Positions 1 to 8,868 of a stretch of DNA of 25,524 bases are shown here, piece by piece. Source of the stretch: Butyricicoccus_A sp963601915 (GTDB lineage: Bacteria > Bacillota > Clostridia > Oscillospirales > Butyricicoccaceae); NCBI GenBank assembly GCA_963601915.1, contig CAVCGL010000027.1, positions 1 through 25,524 on the forward strand, written 5' to 3'. Below the pieces are notes generated by a model. It was not told the origin of the DNA and did no database searches. It worked only from the letters and a program-made list of their open reading frames with translations. The translations under genes and the position numbers were made by a program. Numbering within the stretch: position 1 is the first letter of the stretch; every line of letters begins with the position of its first letter.

Positions 1-64
1 ACAGGATTCATACCGTTCAGATCGCTTAATTTTTATTTTTGTCTAACAAATGGGGGTCACTTCA
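1..64 (+). mobile_element. 3' end of an IS3-family insertion sequence
   Basis: The first 29 bases encode the last codons of an IS3-type transposase (…YRIHTVQIA, stop at 27-29). The terminal inverted repeat follows and ends in the usual CA at 63-64 (TGAAGTGACCCCC on the minus strand). The same end occurs in inverted orientation at 25391-25524, with a few differences (GTCAC here, TTCAC there). Only the 3' tip is inside the window, so the full element, its orfA and any target duplication cannot be checked. Confidence 0.85.
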
Positions 65-106
65 CTAACATGAGACGGTTATTTTCTTAATAATAACGCA
101 AACATG

Positions 107-137
107 AAGGCGCGCCGTCTATCGGTGTGCCTTTTTT
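107..137 (+). terminator. Rho-independent terminator just inside the IS
   Basis: AAGGCGCGCC pairs with GGTGTGCCTT (10 bp with G-U pairs, 7-nt loop) and runs into a T6 tract. No gene lies between it and the IS. It probably terminated whatever gene stood upstream before the IS inserted, or it blocks read-through from the IS. Confidence 0.6.
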
Positions 138-205
138 GTATCTTTATCCTATCATTTTCTGTTCCGTGTTGTCAAGCAAAAATGGGAAATTTGTCAGGGC
201 AGGAG

Positions 206-234
206 TGTTCAAATACCGGAAAATATGCTACAAT
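206..234 (+). promoter_or_regulatory. Extended -10 promoter for the lipoprotein operon
   Basis: TGCTACAAT (226-234) is an extended -10 box. A weak -35-like TGTTCA sits 17 bp upstream at 206-211. The start codon of the lipoprotein gene is about 64 bp downstream. Confidence 0.5.
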
Positions 235-297
235 AAAAGTACTTGTGAAGACAAAACGATGGGCGCAGAATGGTGCACAGACGATAAAGGAAACAGA

Positions 298-1641
298 ATG
301 ATGAAAAGACTCAAAAACTATGTGGCATTGCTGCTGTGTGCGGTGTTGCTCAGTGGTTGTCAGATCATCTCCGGCGGAGACGATCTGCTGCAAACACCGA
401 AGCCATCACAGGAGTATACGCTGCTGCAAAACAAATTGGAACAGATTATGGGCACAAAAATGACGTATGCTGCCCCGCAGAGCGGTCCCTATCGCAATGC
501 CGTGACGTTTGCGGACATTAACGGTGATGACAGCAAGGAAGCCATTGCTTTTTTGCGCGATGAATCCGGCGGAAAAATTTATGTCTATGCCTTTACCAAA
601 GAGAACGACGAATACCAAGAGCTGGGAAGCGTCGAAGGCCCTGGCACGGCAATCGGTGCTGTGGATTTTCTCCGCGTGGACAACGGCAAGCAGAGACTGT
701 TTACGCTGACCTGGACCCTGTCCGGCAGCGTTGGCAAGGGCTTGACCGTATACAGCATTCAGGACGGAAAGCTCAAGGAACTGCTTGACACGACGTGCAC
801 GGATTACACCATTGCCGATCTCGATCAGGATGGCACAGAGGAGCTGTTTACGCTGTCCTATGAGGGAGCCGGGCGAAAGACGGCGCAGGTGTATTCCTAT
901 GCCGATCATCAGATGAGCTTGCTGTCGCAGGCGTATGCTTCGCAGGATGTTCAGACGGTTGCCAATTTGCAGGCAGGTCAGCTCAATCCAGACGGCACGC
1001 AGGCGATCTTTGTGGATAACAAGATTGAAAACGACAACGGTATGCAGACGGATATTTACGTGCTGGACAAAAACAATACGACCCTGCGCAATTTGTCGCA
1101 GAACTCCAGTACATCGACCTATCGTGCGACAACGCTGTACTTCTGTGAGGACATTGACAGCGATGCCGCCATTGAAGTGCCGCAGCCGTCGCCGGATGCT
1201 TCCAGTGCTGTGCGTGTGACGGACAGTGTGCTCGGTGAGACGAGCAGCTCGGACATCAACAGCTTGATGGATTGGTATCAGTTCGACAGCACGGGCAAAG
1301 CCAATTTGGTTTTGACAACATATAAAAGTCCGACAGAGGGATGGATGCTCAAGTTCCCGGAAAAATGGCGCAGAAATATTGCCATCAGTGCCAACAGCGG
1401 AACCGGTGTCAATCAGACCGTGTTCACACCAAAGGGTGAAAATACGCCGCTGTTGACGCTGTATGTCTTTACCGGCGATGGACGTGAGCAGAAGGCGCAG
1501 CAGCAGGGATTGATTGATCTCGGCTCAACATCCGATATTAGCTATGCGGCAAAGCTGGGAAATACAGACAGCAGTCTTGCCCTGTCTCAGAAACAGATTG
1601 AAGATGCGTTCTGCGTTGTTGTGAATGAATGGTCGCAATAA
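298..1641 (+). CDS. Putative lipoprotein with VCBS/FG-GAP-like repeats
   Basis: A predicted surface lipoprotein of 447 residues, function unknown. The N-terminus has a charged MMKRLK stretch, a hydrophobic core and a lipobox LLSGC, so the cysteine should be lipidated after signal peptidase II cleavage. The body holds motifs resembling calcium-binding FG-GAP/VCBS repeats (DINGDDSKEA, DLDQDGTEEL, DIDSDAA), spaced as in a beta-propeller. The start at 298 is chosen because AAAGG lies 7 bp upstream and the lipobox sits at the usual distance; the frame stays open further upstream but encodes nothing signal-like. A response regulator and kinase follow 36 bp downstream, so it may be an accessory or an output of that two-component system. 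That link is inferred from position only. Confidence 0.75.
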   Translation: MMKRLKNYVALLLCAVLLSGCQIISGGDDLLQTPKPSQEYTLLQNKLEQIMGTKMTYAAPQSGPYRNAVTFADINGDDSKEAIAFLRDESGGKIYVYAFTKENDEYQELGSVEGPGTAIGAVDFLRVDNGKQRLFTLTWTLSGSVGKGLTVYSIQDGKLKELLDTTCTDYTIADLDQDGTEELFTLSYEGAGRKTAQVYSYADHQMSLLSQAYASQDVQTVANLQAGQLNPDGTQAIFVDNKIENDNGMQTDIYVLDKNNTTLRNLSQNSSTSTYRATTLYFCEDIDSDAAIEVPQPSPDASSAVRVTDSVLGETSSSDINSLMDWYQFDSTGKANLVLTTYKSPTEGWMLKFPEKWRRNIAISANSGTGVNQTVFTPKGENTPLLTLYVFTGDGREQKAQQQGLIDLGSTSDISYAAKLGNTDSSLALSQKQIEDAFCVVVNEWSQ

Positions 1642-1677
1642 TGCGGATTGGTGAGAAAAAAGGAGTATAGAACGACA

Positions 1678-2367
1678 ATGATGACGCGAAAAGTTTTGGT
1701 GCTGGAGGATGAGGAAAATATCCGCGCTTTTGTGGTAATCAATCTCAAACGAGCTGGCTATGAGGTAGTACAGGCGGGCAGCGGCGAAGAGGCACTGGAA
1801 AAATATCAGGAAAACACCGATGTCGCCGTTTGTATTTTGGATGTCATGCTGCCGGGCATTGATGGCTATGAAGTGTGCCGCACCCTGCGCGGCGAGGGCT
1901 ACGAGGGCGGCATTATCATGCTGACCGCCCGCACACAGGAATCCGATAAAGTGACGGGGCTCATGACTGGCGCGGATGACTATGTAACCAAGCCGTTTTC
2001 TGTTTTGGAGCTGACAGCTCGTGTCGATGCGCTGGTGCGTCGATTGGGTCTGCACTCGTTTACCACAGAGACCATTCAGAGTGGAGCCTTTTGTCTGGAT
2101 ATGCGCGCCCGCGAGCTGAAGAAAAACGGCAAGCGCGTCGATCTGACGCAGGTAGAATTTTCTCTGATGAAGACATTCTTGGAAAATCGCGGCAGAGCGA
2201 TGGATCGAGAAGAGCTGCTCAGTGCGGTCTGGGGCAAACACTATTCCGGCGAGCTGAAAATCGTAGACGTCAATATTCGCCGTCTGCGCATCAAGGTGGA
2301 AGATGATCCGGCATCCCCGCAGCATATCACGACCGTGCGTGGCTTCGGCTATATGTGGAAGGATTAA
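1678..2367 (+). CDS. OmpR/PhoB-family response regulator
   Basis: A DNA-binding response regulator of about 230 residues, normal for the family. The receiver domain (about 4-118) shows the acidic pocket ED at 10-11, the phospho-acceptor D55 in ILDVMLPG, the switch T83 and K105 in the TKPF motif. The C-terminal winged helix (about 130-228) ends in the typical TVRGFGYMW. The start at ATG 1678 or 1681 follows an AAGGAG at 1660-1665, a long spacing; TTG and GTG codons at 1648/1651 lack a ribosome site. The kinase begins 6 bp after the stop, so the two form a cognate pair. The regulon cannot be read from the sequence. Confidence 0.93.
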   Translation: MMTRKVLVLEDEENIRAFVVINLKRAGYEVVQAGSGEEALEKYQENTDVAVCILDVMLPGIDGYEVCRTLRGEGYEGGIIMLTARTQESDKVTGLMTGADDYVTKPFSVLELTARVDALVRRLGLHSFTTETIQSGAFCLDMRARELKKNGKRVDLTQVEFSLMKTFLENRGRAMDREELLSAVWGKHYSGELKIVDVNIRRLRIKVEDDPASPQHITTVRGFGYMWKD

Positions 2368-2373
2368 GGTTCT

Positions 2374-3942
2374 ATGGATAAAAAAGTAACTGCGGATACC
2401 AGAGAACTGCCTGATATTTCGCAGGAATTTAAAGCAAAAAAGGATGGAGACAACGGTCCGCGCGAGATACGCGTACAGCATGCACATGGTGGCCTGAAGG
2501 GTCGCTGGACGATGAACTCCATGACCATCATCATGGCAGCACTTGCGATTGTGACGATTTTTGTGACGACGATTTCTGCCAGCTATTATTACAATAACAT
2601 TCGGCAGAATTTGTATACGCGCGTCACGCAGTCTGCGAGCTTTATCAATCGCTTTCTCAATTCCAGCTATGACCAGTTCCTCTCCGCGAGCGAATCCTTT
2701 GTTGCCAATATGGAGGATAAGGACAAACTGGAAATTCAGATTGTTTCCAGTACCGGCAGTATTTTGTCATCGTCGTCTTCCTTTACGACGATTGGCTCGG
2801 AACCGGGCACCAAGGATACCGCCCAGTGCTTGGAGCAAAACGCAACGATTGTCTGGATGGGCAAGGACAGCGTGTCCGGCGAACGCGTGATTTCAGCCTC
2901 TGCACCGCTGTATGATACCAACGGCAATTTGATTGGCTGTGTGCGCTGTATTTCTTCGATGGTATTGGTACAGCGGCAGATTATCTTTATTGTGCTGGCT
3001 TGTCTGATGCTCGGCGCATTTTTTGCGCTGGCGGTCGAGCTGTCCAATCGGTATTTCATCAAGTCCATTGTTGAACCGGTTATGAAAATCAATATCATTG
3101 CCAAGGAAATCGCGGCAGGCCGCTATGGTATGCGCCTGCACAAGGTCTATGACGATGAAATCGGTGATTTGTGCGACACCATCAACCATATGTCTGAGGA
3201 AATCAGCCGCGCCGAGCGCATGAAAAATGACTTTATTTCTTCCGTATCTCATGAACTGCGCACACCGCTGACCGCCATCGGCGGATGGAGCGATACGCTG
3301 ATCGCAGGCGGCGCGACGGATCCGGAGGAGGTCATTATGGGTCTCGGCATTATCCAGAAGGAGAGCCGCCGTTTGACCCAGATGGTCGAAGAGCTGCTTG
3401 ATTTTACTCGACTGGAATCCGGCCGGATGAAGCTGAATATGGAGCTGTTCGATGTCGGTGCAGAGCTGTATGAAGCGGTTTATATGTACGAAAACATGCT
3501 GGAAAAGGAAAATATCCAGCTGGAATACGACATTCCGGATCAGATGTGTCCGGTCAACGGCGATCGTCACCGCATGAAGCAGGTATTTTTGAATATCATC
3601 GACAATGCGGCAAAATACGGCAAGAGCGGCGGACGCATTCAGATTATGCTGTCGCGTGACAGCTACACCGTCATTATAGAGGTGCGCGACTGGGGCGTTG
3701 GCATCAAAGAAGAGGAACTGCCGTTCGTCAAGGAGAAGTTCTATAAAGGCAGCTCCAAGCAGCGCGGCAGCGGTATCGGACTGGCTGTTACGGATGAAAT
3801 TGTCCGGATGCACGGCGGTACACTGAATATTGCCAGCACCTATGGCGAAGGCACGACGGTTACGGTGACACTCCCGCTCGCCAATACCGAGACGAGAAGT
3901 GCGGAACCGGAAGAGGTACCGCAGGAACCAGAGAAGGAGTAA
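2374..3942 (+). CDS. Sensor histidine kinase
   Basis: A membrane sensor kinase of 522 residues, partner of the preceding regulator. A charged cytoplasmic tail of about 48 residues precedes TM1 (about 49-70). An extracellular sensor region of about 130 residues comes next, then TM2 (about 202-222) and a HAMP domain. The HisKA box SVSHELRTP carries the phospho-acceptor H293. The HATPase domain shows the N box (NIIDNAAKYG, N407/N411), G1 (DWGVGI, 439-444) and G2 (GSGIGL, 465-470). The acidic tail after residue 505 is low complexity. The ribosome site before 2374 is weak; an ATG at 2512, just before TM1, is an alternative start. Layout is PhoR/ResE-like; the signal is unknown. Confidence 0.93.
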   Translation: MDKKVTADTRELPDISQEFKAKKDGDNGPREIRVQHAHGGLKGRWTMNSMTIIMAALAIVTIFVTTISASYYYNNIRQNLYTRVTQSASFINRFLNSSYDQFLSASESFVANMEDKDKLEIQIVSSTGSILSSSSSFTTIGSEPGTKDTAQCLEQNATIVWMGKDSVSGERVISASAPLYDTNGNLIGCVRCISSMVLVQRQIIFIVLACLMLGAFFALAVELSNRYFIKSIVEPVMKINIIAKEIAAGRYGMRLHKVYDDEIGDLCDTINHMSEEISRAERMKNDFISSVSHELRTPLTAIGGWSDTLIAGGATDPEEVIMGLGIIQKESRRLTQMVEELLDFTRLESGRMKLNMELFDVGAELYEAVYMYENMLEKENIQLEYDIPDQMCPVNGDRHRMKQVFLNIIDNAAKYGKSGGRIQIMLSRDSYTVIIEVRDWGVGIKEEELPFVKEKFYKGSSKQRGSGIGLAVTDEIVRMHGGTLNIASTYGEGTTVTVTLPLANTETRSAEPEEVPQEPEKE

Positions 3943-3945
3943 CGA

Positions 3946-4896
3946 TTGAGCAAAGCATCACAACAGGTTGTGCACAAGACAACCATCGGCGGTCAGTCGA
4001 TTTTAGAGGGCATTATGATGAAGGGGCCGCGCAAGACCTGCACCGTCGTGCGCAAGCCGGACGGCGGCCTTTCCATCGAAGAAAAGGAATATACCCCACT
4101 CAGAGAAAAAGTTAAACTTGCCGGTGTGCCGGTCATTCGCGGCTTTGTCCTGATGGTGCAGTCGCTCATCGAGGGCTTTCAGGCCATTGATTATTCGTCG
4201 AAAATCCTGATGGAGGACGAAGAGGACGAACAGCCGTCCAAGCTGGAGCTGTGGTTCAAAGAACATTTCGGCGATGGTTTGGTAGAATCCGTCTTTTACT
4301 TCCTGTCCATTGTCGTCGGCATCGGTCTGGCAGTCGGCCTGTTTATTTTGCTGCCTGCCTTAGTGACCGGATTTTTGCCAGACAGCGTGGCGCACTGGAG
4401 CAAGAACCTGCTGGAAGGCGTGCTGCGCATCATCATTTTTATCGGATATATGGCGCTAATGAGCCTGATTCCCGACATGAAACGGACATTTCGCTATCAC
4501 GGCGCGGAGCACAAGACGATTTACTGCTATGAGAAGCAATTGGAACTCACGGTGGAAAACGTCCGTATCCAGCCGCGGGAGCATCCGCGCTGCGGCACGA
4601 GCTTTCTGTTCGTGATTATGATTATCAGTATTTTGGTGTTCTCTGTCATCACGGCGGAGAGCAGAATCATGCAGCTGGTTTTGCGTATTGTGCTGCTGCC
4701 GATTGTTATCGGCCTGAGCTACGAGGTCAATCGCTTTGCGGGCAGACATGATGGCGCACTGTCCAGCGTTCTGCGCTGGCCGGGCATGATGCTTCAGCAT
4801 ATCACGGTATTGGAGCCGGATGACAGCATGATTGAAGTGGCGATTGAAGCACTCAAGCGCGTCATTCCGGAGGACAAACAGGAGGACAAATGGTAA
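3946..4896 (+). CDS. DUF1385 (YqhQ-like) membrane protein, TTG start
   Basis: A conserved membrane protein of the DUF1385 family, 316 residues, molecular function not established. About four membrane segments are visible (roughly residues 118-145, 158-178, 222-240 and 246-262). The highly conserved FRYHGAEHKTIYCYE motif lies between the second and third. The N-terminus IGGQSILEGIMMKGP is also family-typical. The start is TTG at 3946, with AAGGAG at 3934-3939 inside the end of the kinase gene, so expression is probably coupled. The 3' end overlaps prmC by 7 bp. In many Firmicutes DUF1385 sits beside prmC and prfA; prfA is not in this window. Confidence 0.85.
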   Translation: MSKASQQVVHKTTIGGQSILEGIMMKGPRKTCTVVRKPDGGLSIEEKEYTPLREKVKLAGVPVIRGFVLMVQSLIEGFQAIDYSSKILMEDEEDEQPSKLELWFKEHFGDGLVESVFYFLSIVVGIGLAVGLFILLPALVTGFLPDSVAHWSKNLLEGVLRIIIFIGYMALMSLIPDMKRTFRYHGAEHKTIYCYEKQLELTVENVRIQPREHPRCGTSFLFVIMIISILVFSVITAESRIMQLVLRIVLLPIVIGLSYEVNRFAGRHDGALSSVLRWPGMMLQHITVLEPDDSMIEVAIEALKRVIPEDKQEDKW

Positions 4897-5756
4897 GCGT
4901 TTGGGACGAATACCTCTCTCTGCGGCAGGCACTGACGGATATTGGTGTAGAGGAAGCAGAGCTGGAGGCACGAGAGCTGACTGCCTTTGTGCTGCACGAA
5001 CAGTCGCGGGAAATTCGCCGCTGGCGGGAACTGCCGCTGGATGAGCAGACAAGAGTGCGGCTGCACACGCTGTTTGAACGCAGAAAACAGGATGAACCGC
5101 TCGCCTATATTTTGGGCGAGTGGGATTTTTATGGCAATCGGTTTTTCGTGACACCGGATGTGCTCATTCCGCGCGGCGATACCGAATGGCTGTGTGACGC
5201 GGCGGTACAGGCGGCAAAGCAGCAGGAACACCCAAAAATTTTGGATTTGTGCTGCGGCAGCGGCTGTATTGGCTTGTCAATAGCGTTGGCTGTGCCGCAG
5301 GCACAGGTGACTCTGATTGACTGCTCGGAGCAAGCGCTGGCTGTCACGCGGCGCAATGCCGCGCTGCACGGCCTATCTCAGCCGCGCGTGACAATTGCGG
5401 CGGGAGATGCCTTGCGTCCGGACAGTATTCATGATATATTTACTATCATCGTCTCCAATCCGCCGTACATTACGGCACAGGAGATGACCGAGCTGGACCG
5501 CAGCGTAGATGCCTATGAACCGCATCTCGCGTTGTACGGCGGCACGGACGGACTGGATTTTTATCGCGCGATGGCACAGTATCCGGCGTTTTCGCTGGCG
5601 CCCGGCGGTCTGCTGTTTGCAGAATGCGGCTGGAAGCAAGGCGAACAGGCGGCGCAGCTGTTCCGACAGGCGGGATGGAATAACGTCCATCTGCGAGAGG
5701 ATCTCGCGGGAATTCCGCGAATTATCTGCGCGGAAAAAGCAAATAAGAGACAATAG
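4890..5756 (+). CDS. prmC: Release factor glutamine methyltransferase
   Basis: An S-adenosylmethionine-dependent enzyme that methylates the glutamine of the GGQ motif in peptide chain release factors. At 288 residues it is close to the usual length. An N-terminal helical domain (1-75) precedes a Rossmann methyltransferase domain with the SAM-binding DLCCGSGCIGL (119-129) and the diagnostic catalytic NPPY (190-193). The usual RPDTE is RGDTE here. The start lies inside the end of the DUF1385 gene with an AGGAGG upstream, and the stop overlaps the ribosome site of recA, implying one tightly packed operon. Confidence 0.93.
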   Translation: MVSVWDEYLSLRQALTDIGVEEAELEARELTAFVLHEQSREIRRWRELPLDEQTRVRLHTLFERRKQDEPLAYILGEWDFYGNRFFVTPDVLIPRGDTEWLCDAAVQAAKQQEHPKILDLCCGSGCIGLSIALAVPQAQVTLIDCSEQALAVTRRNAALHGLSQPRVTIAAGDALRPDSIHDIFTIIVSNPPYITAQEMTELDRSVDAYEPHLALYGGTDGLDFYRAMAQYPAFSLAPGGLLFAECGWKQGEQAAQLFRQAGWNNVHLREDLAGIPRIICAEKANKRQ

Positions 5757-5767
5757 GAGGCAAGATT

Positions 5768-6955
5768 ATGGCGAAGAAAAAAGCATTGCCTACCGTTACG
5801 GTAGCAACCGATAAAAAAAAGGCACTGGATCAGGCTCTGGCTCAGATTGAAAAGCAGCACGGCAAAAATGCCGTCATGTATCTCGGTCAGGAAGTCGAGC
5901 AGGTAGATAAAGACGTCATTTCGACCGGTTCCATCGGTCTGGATATGGCGCTGGGCATCGGCGGACTGCCGCGCGGCAGAATCATTGAGATTTATGGACC
6001 GGAATCTTCCGGTAAGACAACCCTCGCGCTGCACGCCATTGCATCGGCACAGGCAGAGGGCGGCATTGCGGCGTTTATCGACGCCGAGCACGCGCTGGAT
6101 CCGGCGTATGCAGCAGCACTGGGTGTTGATGTAGACAGTCTGCTGGTATCGCAGCCGGACAGCGGCGACCAGGGCTTGGAAATTGCCGAGCAGCTCGTGC
6201 GCTCCGGTGCGCTGGATATTATCGTCATTGACTCGGTAGCGGCATTGGTTCCGCGCGCCGAAATCGAAGGCGAGATGGGCGATTCGTTTGTCGGCCTGCA
6301 CGCGCGTTTGATGAGCCAGGCGCTGCGCAAGCTGGCCGGTGTCATTGCCAAGTCCAAGTGCGTGGCGATTTTCATCAACCAGCTGCGTGAAAAGGTGGGC
6401 GTCATGTACGGCAATCCGGAAGTGACAACCGGCGGCCGTGCCCTCAAGTTCTATTCGTCCGTCCGCATTGATGTGCGCCGCGTCGAATATCTCAAGGAAG
6501 GCGACCGCGCCATCGGCAGCCACACGAGAGCGAAGATTGTCAAGAATAAGATGGCACCTCCGTTCCGCGAGGCATATTTTGACATCATGTACGGCGAGGG
6601 CATTTCGCGCACCGGCGAGCTGATTGATTTGGGCGTAGAATATGATCTGATTAAAAAGGGCGGCGCATGGTTTACCATCAACGAAGAGCGTTTCCAGGGC
6701 AGAGACAACGCCAAAAAGTATCTGGCAGAGCATCCGGATGTCGCGGATGAGCTGGAAGCAAAGATTCGTGAGGCAATTCAGGAGAGCCGCGAGAAGGCAA
6801 AGCAGGAGCGCGCGACACATATGGCACAGCGCCGCGCGGGACGAGCTGTCGGCGTGGACGAAGATGAGCACGCACCGGTACCGGAAGAAGCACCGCAGAG
6901 ACGGTCTGCCGCTGTCTCCATTGACGCGGATGACTTCGGCGATGACGATATTTAA
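5768..6955 (+). CDS. recA: DNA recombination and repair ATPase RecA
   Basis: RecA forms the filament for homologous recombination and triggers self-cleavage of LexA-type repressors in the SOS response. The 395 residues contain Walker A GPESSGKT (77-84), the catalytic region FIDAEHALDP, Walker B IIVID (151-155) and the L2/MAW block EVTTGGRALKFYSSVR. The C-terminal tail from about 345 is longer than usual, partly basic, and ends in an acidic DDFGDDDI. AGGAGG at 5755-5760 gives the start at 5768. I see no clear LexA box immediately upstream; the gene appears to be read from an upstream promoter. Confidence 0.98.
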   Translation: MAKKKALPTVTVATDKKKALDQALAQIEKQHGKNAVMYLGQEVEQVDKDVISTGSIGLDMALGIGGLPRGRIIEIYGPESSGKTTLALHAIASAQAEGGIAAFIDAEHALDPAYAAALGVDVDSLLVSQPDSGDQGLEIAEQLVRSGALDIIVIDSVAALVPRAEIEGEMGDSFVGLHARLMSQALRKLAGVIAKSKCVAIFINQLREKVGVMYGNPEVTTGGRALKFYSSVRIDVRRVEYLKEGDRAIGSHTRAKIVKNKMAPPFREAYFDIMYGEGISRTGELIDLGVEYDLIKKGGAWFTINEERFQGRDNAKKYLAEHPDVADELEAKIREAIQESREKAKQERATHMAQRRAGRAVGVDEDEHAPVPEEAPQRRSAAVSIDADDFGDDDI

Positions 6956-6957
6956 GT

Positions 6958-7461
6958 ATGCCGGAGATTTGTGACGAACAACAGTATCGAGAGGCAGAGG
7001 TCGCGGCGGCTGGGATGCTCAGCCGCCGCCCGCTGTCTGCGGCGATGCTGGAAAAAAAGCTATTAGACAAAGATTTTGCACCGGAAGCGGTGGACTATGC
7101 GGTAGAGCGGATGCGCCTGCTGCACGCGATTGATGACGAAGCGTATGCGGAGACTGTCATTCGTTCGTATCGAAACAAGGGATACGGAGCGCTGCGCATT
7201 CGGCAGGAGCTGTATCAGCGCGGTGTGCCGAAGGAAATTGCAGCGGAACAGCTGGGGCACATGGAGCCGAACTGGGACAAGATGCACGCATTGCTGGAAA
7301 AAAAGCTGCACGGTGATGTCTCGGATCGAAAAGAGCGCGAAAAGGCGATGGCGGCATTGCAGCGCCGCGGATTTTCTTTTTCTGAAATCAAAATCGCCAT
7401 GGACAATTATCGGGCTGCATTAGAACAAAATCAGGAGGAAGAAGGATTTTATGTCGATTAA
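6958..7461 (+). CDS. recX: Regulatory protein RecX
   Basis: A small helical protein (167 residues) that binds RecA filaments and modulates their activity. It is built of repeated three-helix units; the pattern LLDKDF…AVDYAVERMRLLHAIDDEAYAE…GYGALRIRQELYQRGV is typical. It starts 2 bp after the recA stop without a strong ribosome site, suggesting translational coupling that keeps RecX below RecA. Its 3' end overlaps rimO by 11 bp. Confidence 0.9.
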   Translation: MPEICDEQQYREAEVAAAGMLSRRPLSAAMLEKKLLDKDFAPEAVDYAVERMRLLHAIDDEAYAETVIRSYRNKGYGALRIRQELYQRGVPKEIAAEQLGHMEPNWDKMHALLEKKLHGDVSDRKEREKAMAALQRRGFSFSEIKIAMDNYRAALEQNQEEEGFYVD

Positions 7462-8788
7462 ATTGGGTATGATCTCGCTGGGCTGCGCGAAAAATCTCGT
7501 AGACGGCGAGCACATGCTGGCACAGCTGGCGGATGCCGGTGTGACCATTGTAGAGGATGTGGCAGAGGCGGATGTCGCTGTCGTCAATACCTGTGGCTTT
7601 ATTGAGTCTGCCAAGCAGGAAGCCATCAATACGATTTTGGAGACAGCGGAGCTGAAAAAGACCGGTTCGCTGCAGGCTCTCATCGTGACGGGATGTCTGG
7701 TACAGCGCTACCCGAAGGAAATTGTCGAGGAACTGCCGGAAATTGATGCGGTGCTCGGCACGGGAAGCTATACCAACATTGTCGATGCCGTGCGCGCCGT
7801 CATGCAGGCACCGGGCACGGTATATCAGAACTTCGGCCAGATCAATGAGGCAGAAATGGACGGCGGCCGCATTTTGCTGACGCCGGGCTACTCGGCATAT
7901 CTCAAGATTGCAGAGGGCTGTGACAATCACTGTGCCTACTGCGTCATTCCGTCGCTGCGCGGCAAGTTCCGCTCTCGTCCGATGGAGGAGGTTCTGAAGG
8001 AAGCACAGGCTCTTGCGGATGCGGGTGTGCGCGAAATTATCATTGTGGCACAGGACATCACGCGCTACGGCATGGATCTGTATCATGAGCACAAGCTGTC
8101 CGAGCTGCTGCACGAGCTATGTAAGATGGACTTTACTTGGGTGCGCCTGCATTATCTGTATCCGGATGAAATCACAGATGATATGATTCAGACCATTGCA
8201 CAGGAACCGAAGATCGTCAAGTATCTGGACATTCCGATTCAGCACGTAAACAACCGCATTCTGCACGCCATGCACCGCCGCGGCGATGCGCAGTTCCTGC
8301 GAGAGCTGTTCCACAAGCTGCGCCGCGAAATTCCGGGGCTTGTGCTGCGCACCAGCTTGATTGTCGGTCTGCCGGGCGAAACCGATGCGGAGTTTGAAGA
8401 GCTGTGCGAATTCCTGCGCGAGATGCAGATCGAACGCGCCGGTGTGTTCTGTTATTCGCCGGAGGAGGGCAGTGAGGCTGCTGAGATGCCGGATCAGATT
8501 GATGAAGAACTGAAAAACGAGCGCCGGATGATTATTGAGGAATTGCAGTCGGATGTGCTCGACCAGTTTGCGGCACGGATGCAGGGACAGCTGCTCGACG
8601 TTCTGTGCGAGGGCTGGGACGGAGAGACCGGACTGTATTATGGCAGAAGCTATGCCGATTCGCAGGATATTGACGGCCGCGTGCTGTTTGACAGCGCGTT
8701 CTCTGTCGAGGAAGGCGAGTTTGTACCGGTTCGCATCACAGGTGCGCAGGGGGCAGATCTCACCGGCAGCACGGAGACCGCAGAATAA
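7451..8788 (+). CDS. rimO: Ribosomal protein S12 methylthiotransferase RimO
   Basis: A radical-SAM enzyme that adds a methylthio group to an aspartate of ribosomal protein S12. The 445 residues have the MTTase N-terminal domain with cluster cysteines C12, C48 and C82, and the radical-SAM CxxxCxxC at C157, C161 and C164. A C-terminal TRAM domain covers about 375-440. The sequence ISLGCAKNLVDGE is the RimO rather than the MiaB signature. An AGGAGG within recX lies 12 bp before the start. It ends the recA-recX-rimO run; a separate promoter follows directly. Confidence 0.95.
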   Translation: MSIKLGMISLGCAKNLVDGEHMLAQLADAGVTIVEDVAEADVAVVNTCGFIESAKQEAINTILETAELKKTGSLQALIVTGCLVQRYPKEIVEELPEIDAVLGTGSYTNIVDAVRAVMQAPGTVYQNFGQINEAEMDGGRILLTPGYSAYLKIAEGCDNHCAYCVIPSLRGKFRSRPMEEVLKEAQALADAGVREIIIVAQDITRYGMDLYHEHKLSELLHELCKMDFTWVRLHYLYPDEITDDMIQTIAQEPKIVKYLDIPIQHVNNRILHAMHRRGDAQFLRELFHKLRREIPGLVLRTSLIVGLPGETDAEFEELCEFLREMQIERAGVFCYSPEEGSEAAEMPDQIDEELKNERRMIIEELQSDVLDQFAARMQGQLLDVLCEGWDGETGLYYGRSYADSQDIDGRVLFDSAFSVEEGEFVPVRITGAQGADLTGSTETAE

Positions 8789-8791
8789 CGG

Positions 8792-8820
8792 TTGACACGT
8801 TCGGACAGAGACCGTATAAT
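8792..8820 (+). promoter_or_regulatory. Consensus sigma-A promoter for pgsA-cysS
   Basis: TTGACA (8792-8797) and TATAAT (8815-8820) are both perfect and separated by 17 bp. The promoter lies 4 bp after the rimO stop and about 50 bp before pgsA, so pgsA and cysS are transcribed strongly and independently of recA. Confidence 0.9.
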
Positions 8821-8868
8821 AATTTTTGCGGATAGTTTCTGCAAATTGAAATAAGGATGGGACAAGTT

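Noticed and set aside
2893..3813. Minus-strand open frame (306 codons) opposite the sensor kinase
   Set aside because: Antisense shadow; the plus-strand kinase domains are complete.
5561..6871. Long minus-strand open frame (436 codons) opposite recA
   Set aside because: Antisense shadow of recA, without a ribosome site or family motifs.
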